In this document: in pieces, positions 33,572 to 38,907 of the stretch | Layout: each line of letters starts with the position of its first letter | Numbering within the stretch: the stretch's first letter is position 1 | Origin: Clostridiales bacterium | GTDB taxonomy: Bacteria; Bacillota; Clostridia; Saccharofermentanales; Saccharofermentanaceae | Length of the DNA: 38,907 nucleotides | Assembly: GCA_017962145.1 (NCBI GenBank) | Contig: JAGCVX010000040.1 | Span: forward strand, 1-38,907 | Reading direction: 5' to 3' | Position numbers and translations under genes: made by a program | Notes under the pieces: model-generated | Database searches by the model: none | What the model was told of the DNA's origin: nothing | What the model saw: the letters and a program-made list of their open reading frames with translations, nothing else

Positions 33572-34723
33572 TTAAAGTCGGGAGACAAATTCCATAACCT
33601 GTTCGATACTTTCCGAGATGGACTGATTCTCGTAGCATGCCATGCGTCCCAAAAGCGCAAGGGAAGGGAACTGGCGGCTGAGTTTATGGTATTTCCGGTA
33701 CAGTTCCATGCTCTCGGAAGAAAGATCCGGTTCGAAAGGTTCATATACGCCTTTGACGGCAGAGACATACGGCGCTTCCATGCAGACTGTGGTCTTTCCG
33801 GGAAGATCCTGAAGGGTCATCTGTTTACTTTCATATACACGTACACTTTCCGGATCGCCGGGACGTACGATCACGGCACAGGGATTACTGAAATCTGAAT
33901 CGAGATCCTGGAAGGTGATGATATTTCCTCGGAAACGTAGATCGCCGAAACGGTAATCAAAGAGCTTGTCGATGGTAGGCGTGTAGACGACAGGTCCTTT
34001 GAACGGCGCACCGTCAAAGAGGACAACGCCGGATTCTTCCAGAAGGGAGATACGGGTCAGGCCGTCCATGTTGAGATATGTCGTGATGGCAGGGTGGTCG
34101 ATCATCTTTTCCATGACCTTCATAAAGCCCTGCATCGGCATCGCCTGGATGCTGTCTTCGTAGTAATTATCGTCTTCGGTAATGTCGACATATGCGTCAT
34201 TCATATAAGAGTCGTCTGCATATGCAAATGAACCGGAAGATTTTCTGTTGATGTTGATCGTCAGGATATTTTCAACGATATAACGTCCCAGATCGGCCAG
34301 GTGAGAATCTTTCGAGTTGATCAGTTCGTCCACCGCGATACGTTTTCTGTCACTCCAGAAAGCATGGATACGAGCAAGAAGAAGCGCGGTACGTTCTTCG
34401 CCGAAGAGCATCTCCAGAGAGTGGCGGTTCAGCGGAAGCGGGACGAGCTTTTTATCGACCTGCGCCAGAACGCGGTGCGTATAGGGATAGAAAGATCCGA
34501 AGCGCCGTAAGAAGGCGTAGACGGATTCGTTATCTGTGTGAAAGATGTGGGGACCGCAGCTCTGGACACGGATCCCGTTCGGACGTGTCTCTTCAAAAAG
34601 ATAGCCGCCGATATGAGATTCTTTCTCAAAACAGGTCACGTTATACCCGGCATCCGCCAGCATTCTTGCCGCGGCGCAACCGGAAATACCTAAACCAATT
34701 ACCAGAGCTTCTTTGTTAAACAC
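33572..34723 (-). CDS. glf: UDP-galactopyranose mutase
   Basis: The 383-residue FAD enzyme converts UDP-galactopyranose to UDP-galactofuranose for surface polysaccharides. ALVIGLGISGCAAARML (6-22) is the FAD-binding GxGxxG helix, CFEKESHIGG follows, and QSCGPHIFHTDN is the family signature; the late LLGRMACYENQSI keeps the FAD-contacting arginine. The central part is more divergent than in well-studied UGMs (the 'TRIIEHKHF' segment reads VRVYESKQM), although its arginine remains. The start codon is GTG 34723, with GGGG eight to nine bases before. No glycosyltransferase lies beside it. Confidence 0.9.
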   Translation of the reverse strand: MFNKEALVIGLGISGCAAARMLADAGYNVTCFEKESHIGGYLFEETRPNGIRVQSCGPHIFHTDNESVYAFLRRFGSFYPYTHRVLAQVDKKLVPLPLNRHSLEMLFGEERTALLLARIHAFWSDRKRIAVDELINSKDSHLADLGRYIVENILTININRKSSGSFAYADDSYMNDAYVDITEDDNYYEDSIQAMPMQGFMKVMEKMIDHPAITTYLNMDGLTRISLLEESGVVLFDGAPFKGPVVYTPTIDKLFDYRFGDLRFRGNIITFQDLDSDFSNPCAVIVRPGDPESVRVYESKQMTLQDLPGKTTVCMEAPYVSAVKGVYEPFEPDLSSESMELYRKYHKLSRQFPSLALLGRMACYENQSISESIEQVMEFVSRL

Positions 34724-34764
34724 TTTATTTATCCCCTATTCGCTTCGAAAATCGAACAGTTACT

Positions 34765-34793
34765 ATTCTATATGATAATTCTAAAGATTTCAA
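34765..34793 (-). promoter_or_regulatory. Promoter of glf
   Basis: On the minus strand TTGAAA (34793-34788) and TAGAAT (34770-34765) are 17 bases apart, about 42 bases before the GTG start. Confidence 0.7.
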
Positions 34794-34868
34794 AACATTT
34801 TTAGTATTTCGGGATGTAAAATTGTAATATAGCCTTCGTATTGCTGTAAATTTCGAGCCGTCCCACTG

Positions 34869-34877
34869 TGCTACAAT
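34869..34877 (+). promoter_or_regulatory. Extended -10 promoter of the amidase-like gene
   Basis: TGCTACAAT at 34869-34877 is an extended -10 (TGnTACAAT). No good -35 lies at the usual distance. The start codon at 34917 is 40 bases away. Confidence 0.5.
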
Positions 34878-34916
34878 TCATATTGTGTGGAAATATGTCA
34901 TATAAAGGGGCAGTTT

Positions 34917-36092
34917 ATGGAAAACGATAAGGAAAACAAAAATCTTCCAAATAACGAGAACCAGGGTGATGAAGTCGTGGATATGCAGGCTTTTCTGGCC
35001 GGCATCAAGCGCGTTTCCGCGGATCCTTCGAAAACACCCGCTCCCAAGGGCGCTCCCAAAGCTGCTCCGAAAGCAGCGCCGGCCTCTAAGCAGCCTCCTA
35101 AGGCTGTTCCGGCCAATCCCGATAAGAAAACAGGCGCGTCGCCAGCTAAGTCTGCGCCGTCTGCGCGTCCGGCATCCCGTGCCGCGCGTGAAGCGATGGA
35201 AAAGAAGAGAAAGCGCGCATCGATCATGCTCGCTGTCACGGCCGTATTACTCGTAGCCGTAATCGGCGTGGGTGCATTTTTCGCGGTAAATTACTTTACA
35301 GGAAAGAACAAGCCGTCAGATTCCGTATCTTCTGACGCAGGATCGTCTACGACGGTCACACGCGGAACCGGTACGAGCGAAGAGACGACAGTTCCGACAA
35401 GTGAAGAATCAACAGAACCGACTCCGACTCCGACACCTGCGCCGTCACCGTTCCCGGAAGGCGGACCGAACCTCGAAGGATATTGTGTCGTGATCGACGC
35501 GGGCCATCAGGCAGTCGCAAACCTCGATCCGGAACCGATGTCATCATCCATGAGCGGCTCAAAGGATAAGTCTTCTGAGGGCTATAGCGGTGTAGTCAGC
35601 GGCATCAACGAATCCGAGATCAACCTGGAAGTGGCGCTTCTGCTTCGTGACTATCTGACATCCCTCGGATGCGAAGTGTATATGACACGTGAGAGCAACG
35701 ATGTTGATATCTCCAACAAAGAAAGAGCAGAACTGGCTGTTTCGTATTCGCCGGATCTGTATATCCGTCTTTACTGCAATGCGGCAAATGATTCGCTCCA
35801 GAGCGGCTGCGAGGTCATCGTACCGGCAACCGGAAAGTACGCTTCAAACGTCACGACTTGGGGTGAGAATCTGGGAAATACTCTTGCATCTGTGACCGGT
35901 TCGGCTTTTAATGGATGTAAGGCAAGCAGCAATTATTCCGGTTTGAACTGGGCGGATTCGGTACCGTCTTTCATGCTCCGGATGGGCTATCTGACCAACA
36001 GTGATGAGGAGAGCCTCCTGCTTGACGAGGAATATCAGTTTAAGATCTGTCAGGGCATCGCCCAGTTTGTAACGACCATGCCGCAGAACTGA
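34917..36092 (+). CDS. Membrane amidase_3-like protein, catalytic residues altered
   Basis: A 391-residue protein: a cytoplasmic Ala/Pro/Lys-rich tail (about 38-95), one membrane helix (about 101-125), a Ser/Thr/Pro linker (about 133-180), and an extracellular domain with the N-acetylmuramoyl-L-alanine amidase (amidase_3) fold (188-390). The first zinc ligand His197 (VVIDAGHQ) and the Glu of the ESEINL motif (Glu232) remain. The second zinc His, normally in 'IHxN', is Tyr287 (RLYCNAA), and the catalytic Glu of 'vPxxLvExGFLtN' is Arg355 (VPSFMLRMGYLTN). Cleavage of peptidoglycan is therefore doubtful; a binding or regulatory role is inferred. ATG 34917 follows AAAGGGG; the GTG at 34887 lacks a site. 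Confidence 0.82.
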   Translation: MENDKENKNLPNNENQGDEVVDMQAFLAGIKRVSADPSKTPAPKGAPKAAPKAAPASKQPPKAVPANPDKKTGASPAKSAPSARPASRAAREAMEKKRKRASIMLAVTAVLLVAVIGVGAFFAVNYFTGKNKPSDSVSSDAGSSTTVTRGTGTSEETTVPTSEESTEPTPTPTPAPSPFPEGGPNLEGYCVVIDAGHQAVANLDPEPMSSSMSGSKDKSSEGYSGVVSGINESEINLEVALLLRDYLTSLGCEVYMTRESNDVDISNKERAELAVSYSPDLYIRLYCNAANDSLQSGCEVIVPATGKYASNVTTWGENLGNTLASVTGSAFNGCKASSNYSGLNWADSVPSFMLRMGYLTNSDEESLLLDEEYQFKICQGIAQFVTTMPQN

Positions 36093-36103
36093 TCCTTCTC
36101 CCG

Positions 36104-36137
36104 GGCTTTTTCCGGATTTTGAGGATCCGGGGAAGCG
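36104..36137 (+). other. Hairpin between the amidase-like gene and sbcD
   Basis: CCGGAT (36112-36117) pairs with ATCCGG (36125-36130), extendable by wobble pairs (CTTTTT with GGGAAG). There is no T-run after it, so it is not a standard terminator; it may attenuate or stabilise the sbcDC leader. Confidence 0.35.
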
Positions 36138-36161
36138 TTTGAAAGAGAAGGGGAATCGAAG

Positions 36162-37283
36162 ATGAGATGTATCCATATTTCCGATCTTCATTTAGGCAAA
36201 CAGTTTAAAGAGCATTCACTTTGCGAGGATCAGGAATTCGTCCTCGACAAGATCTGCGGGATCTGCGAAGACGAAAAGATCGACGCGCTTCTGATCGCGG
36301 GCGATATCTACCAGACCTCGACACCCTCTGCGGAAGCCATGAAACTTTTCGATACGTTCCTTGACCGCATCTGCGGCCTCGGTATCAAGGTCTTCATGAT
36401 CAGCGGAAACCACGATTCAGATATCCGCATTTCCTATTTTTCGTCCCTGATCGAAAAAGCAGGCATCTTTACGAGCCGTGCATTTGACGGAAAGCTTCAG
36501 AGCATCGTCTATCCGGGCCAGGAAAATGTCGTGATCCATCTGATCCCGTATCTTAAGCCGATCCACGTCAGAAAGTTCTATCCCGATGAAAAGATCGATA
36601 CCTATCAGGATGCGATGGAAGTCGTGCTGAAGAACTCTCCTTTAGATAAATCGAAAACGAATATCCTGCTGTGTCACCAGTTCATCACCGGAGCTCTTAC
36701 TTCCGACTCGGAAGAACTGGTCATCGGCGGACTGGATAATATCGACTATACCGTATTTTCCGAGTTTGACTATGTCGCGCTCGGTCATATCCACCGCCCG
36801 CAGCATATCGGACGCAAAGAGGTCCGCTACAGTGGCTCCATCCTGAAATATTCATTCTCGGAAGCGCATTTCGAGAAGAGCTGTACGCTTCTGGATATCT
36901 CCGAGGACGGAAAGATCGAGATCAGTACGATCCCGCTTCCGAATCTTCACGAAGTTAGAGAAGTGTCGGGCATGTATGACGAGCTGATCAATCTTCCGAT
37001 CAGCTATGACTATGTCAGTGTCACGATCCATGATGAAAATGCAACGCCGGACGCGGTCTATAACCTTCGTTCGGTGTTCCCGAATATGCTTTCTTTCCGA
37101 ATCGAAAATGCCAAGACGGCTGTCGATGTGGATATCGAAAAACTCGACGAGATCGATAAGAAAACGCCGGTCGAACTGTTCTCGGATTTCTATCGCTCGC
37201 AGAACGGAAATGTCGAGATGACGAAAGAGCAGATGAACATCATCACGACCATCGCGGAAGGACTGGAGGGGACAGACTTATGA
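36162..37283 (+). CDS. sbcD: Exonuclease SbcCD, nuclease subunit D
   Basis: SbcD (Mre11 family) is the Mn2+-dependent nuclease of the SbcCD complex, which cuts DNA hairpins and protein-blocked ends. The 373-residue protein shows the calcineurin-like phosphoesterase motifs in order: DLHLGK near 8-13, GDIY near 47-50, GNHDSD near 84-89, LCHQF near 170-174, and GHIHRPQ near 208-214. A C-terminal capping domain follows. AAGGGG at 36149-36154 sets the ATG at 36162. The end overlaps sbcC in an ATGA, the usual coupling for this pair. Confidence 0.97.
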   Translation: MRCIHISDLHLGKQFKEHSLCEDQEFVLDKICGICEDEKIDALLIAGDIYQTSTPSAEAMKLFDTFLDRICGLGIKVFMISGNHDSDIRISYFSSLIEKAGIFTSRAFDGKLQSIVYPGQENVVIHLIPYLKPIHVRKFYPDEKIDTYQDAMEVVLKNSPLDKSKTNILLCHQFITGALTSDSEELVIGGLDNIDYTVFSEFDYVALGHIHRPQHIGRKEVRYSGSILKYSFSEAHFEKSCTLLDISEDGKIEISTIPLPNLHEVREVSGMYDELINLPISYDYVSVTIHDENATPDAVYNLRSVFPNMLSFRIENAKTAVDVDIEKLDEIDKKTPVELFSDFYRSQNGNVEMTKEQMNIITTIAEGLEGTDL

Positions 37284-38907
37284 AATCGATACGACTTTGT
37301 ATGAGTGCATTTGGACCTTACGCTAAGGAAACCGTGGTGGATTTTACACTTCTCGGGGGCAGCGGTCTTTACCTGATCGGAGGCGATACCGGCGCGGGCA
37401 AGACGACGATCTTCGACGCGATCAGTTTCGCGCTTTACGGCGAAGCATCCGCGACACAGGGAAGAGACGCCAGATCATTTCGATCGGACTACGCGACGCC
37501 GGATGTGGAGACTTTCGTTGAATACACCTTTTCCCATAAGGGTAAGACTTATACGATCAAAAGAGCGCCGGAGTACGAAAGGAAAAAGGCGCGCGGCGAG
37601 GGCACGACCAAGTCGGTCGCGTATGTGGAACTGACATGCGAGCAGAGCGGGGAGATCGTCACGGGAACTAAGTCGGTCAGTGAGAAAATCGGTCAGCTGA
37701 TCGGCCTTTCGAAAGAGCAGTTCGGCCAGACCGTCATGATTGCGCAGGGTGACTTTAAGAAGATCCTGAATGCTTCCAGTAATGAGCGTATCGGACTGTT
37801 CCAGGAGATCTTTAGAACGAAGATCTATGCCGATATCACGAATCAGCTCAAGGAAGAAAATCGCAGGCTTTCAGAGGAGAAGAAGGATTGCGACACCAGG
37901 ATCGTTACCTTGATGCTGCAGGCGAAGATCCCGGAAGAAGACCGGGAGAAGGTCGGCGCGGCAGAGGCGCTGAACTGTGTCCACTGGATCGAGTATCTTA
38001 AGGAGAAAAATGAGACGGATGGAAAGGATCTTTCGGTGCTGGATAAAAAACTGAAAGAGACCGAAAAGAAACTGACGACTCTGACCGAGCAGTATACGGC
38101 GGGGGCGCTGGTAAATAAGGACTTTGAGGACCTGGAGGCGAAGAAGGCTCGCCTTGAGGAACTGAAAAAGGTAGCTTCGGACATCAAGAAGAAGAAAGAA
38201 AATCTCGAGAAGGCGGTTCTTGCTTCCGAGATCGAGGAAATGGAAAAGGCATATCTTGATGCGAACACTCGACTACTACAGGCGGAAAAGAACCTGAAGG
38301 AACTTGATGCCGGTCTGGAAAAAGCGAAGAAAACAGCTGAGGCGGCGCAGGCGGAACTTAAGAAAGTGGAGGATAATCCCAAGAAGTCGGAAGCGTTGAA
38401 TGCGGAAGTGGAGCGCCTTCAGGATGTTATCTCGGTCGTTTCAGACCTTGAGAAGAGCCGTGCGGCAAAAACGAAGAAAGAAAAAGCAAGGGACGATGCT
38501 TCAACGGCAAGTATCAAGGCCGATGAAGAATATCTTTCCTGCAAGAAGTCTTACTATGCTTCCATCAGCGCCCATGTTGCGAAGGAACTTGTAGAAGGTG
38601 AGCCTTGCCCGGTCTGCGGATCGAAGGAGCACCCGCATATCGCACAGCTTCCGAAGGACAGTAAGACAAAAGAAGAGATGGAAGATGCGGACGAGATGGC
38701 AAAGGTCGCCAAACAGAAGCTTACAGATGCGGAAAATGCGGTCAAGCTCGTTGACGAAAAGATCAAGGACGCGGAAGCGCGCCTTACGAAGCAGAAACTC
38801 GCAACAACGGTGACGTTCTCAGAACTGCAAAGCAAAATTTCGGAGAAGAGTGAGCAGAGTGAAGCGCTTAAGAAAGCATATGATGGTGCGGTGAAGAAAG
38901 ACAAGAA
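37280..38907 (+). CDS. sbcC: Exonuclease SbcCD, ATPase subunit C (partial, runs off the window)
   Basis: SbcC (Rad50 family) is the SMC-like ATPase partner of SbcD. The first 542 residues are present. The N terminus has the AFGPY motif, a Walker A GDTGAGKTT (35-43) and the Q-loop region VMIAQGDFKKIL. A long Lys/Glu-rich coiled coil follows, with the zinc hook CPVC at 443-446 marking its apex; the return coil continues to the window edge. The missing C-terminal half would hold the signature motif and Walker B. Start ATG 37280 overlaps the sbcD stop. Confidence 0.96.
   Translation, partial: MKSIRLCMSAFGPYAKETVVDFTLLGGSGLYLIGGDTGAGKTTIFDAISFALYGEASATQGRDARSFRSDYATPDVETFVEYTFSHKGKTYTIKRAPEYERKKARGEGTTKSVAYVELTCEQSGEIVTGTKSVSEKIGQLIGLSKEQFGQTVMIAQGDFKKILNASSNERIGLFQEIFRTKIYADITNQLKEENRRLSEEKKDCDTRIVTLMLQAKIPEEDREKVGAAEALNCVHWIEYLKEKNETDGKDLSVLDKKLKETEKKLTTLTEQYTAGALVNKDFEDLEAKKARLEELKKVASDIKKKKENLEKAVLASEIEEMEKAYLDANTRLLQAEKNLKELDAGLEKAKKTAEAAQAELKKVEDNPKKSEALNAEVERLQDVISVVSDLEKSRAAKTKKEKARDDASTASIKADEEYLSCKKSYYASISAHVAKELVEGEPCPVCGSKEHPHIAQLPKDSKTKEEMEDADEMAKVAKQKLTDAENAVKLVDEKIKDAEARLTKQKLATTVTFSELQSKISEKSEQSEALKKAYDGAVKKDK

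Overview
The window looks like a chromosomal segment of an anaerobic, Gram-positive member of the Clostridia (Bacillota). Support comes from strong GGAGG-type ribosome binding sites, SepF in a ylm-type cluster, a CdaA-type diadenylate cyclase, an LPXTG surface protein, lipoproteins with lipoboxes, and ferredoxin-dependent indolepyruvate oxidoreductase. Genus cannot be told from the sequence. I see no insertion sequence, prophage, integrase or CRISPR array. Intergenic gaps are all under 300 bases.

Layout. 1-1410: the 3' end of a GH13-like glycosidase and a tail-anchored double zinc-ribbon protein. 1438-3945: an LPXTG-anchored choice-of-anchor-A surface protein with a long Thr/Pro repeat stalk. 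4008-7088: a 1026-residue TIR protein with one membrane segment and a large beta-propeller region. 7099-8580: a DHH phosphoesterase on the minus strand. 8724-8806: tRNA-Leu(GAG). 8954-10945: an acidic lipoprotein and an MBL-fold hydrolase. 11069-12712: a sodium:solute symporter. 12813-20272: iorA, iorB, a tandem ACT protein, a methionine gamma-lyase-family protein, a HlyD-like adaptor, yggS and sepF, all plus strand and tightly packed up to yggS. 20452-23637: gltX-glnS on the minus strand. 23792-26489: a divergent three-gene cassette. 26565-27137: an RDD membrane protein. 27212-27320: a gene-less transcription unit that may encode a small RNA. 27410-28486: ilvE (minus). 28705-33544: a MATE exporter, nagA with a Crp/Fnr regulator, and a CdaA-YbbR fusion. 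33572-34723: glf (minus). 34917-38907: an amidase-like membrane protein, then sbcD and sbcC (cut by the window edge).

How the genes fit together. iorAB, the ACT protein, the PLP lyase, ilvE and the symporter suggest amino-acid fermentation and interconversion. The LPXTG protein, glf, the amidase-like protein, nagA, CdaA-YbbR, SepF and the HlyD-like adaptor concern the cell envelope and division. The TIR protein is the best candidate for a signalling or defence function.

The most notable signals are: (1) the membrane-spanning TIR-propeller protein, which keeps the catalytic-type glutamate; (2) three predicted pseudoenzymes with almost complete loss of catalytic residues: a dehydroquinate-synthase-like protein and an M28-peptidase-like lipoprotein that are adjacent and probably co-transcribed, and a membrane amidase_3-like protein; (3) a fusion of the diadenylate cyclase CdaA with its usual partner YbbR/CdaR; (4) an orphan promoter-terminator pair at 27212-27320. 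All family assignments come from reading motifs by eye; no database search was run.
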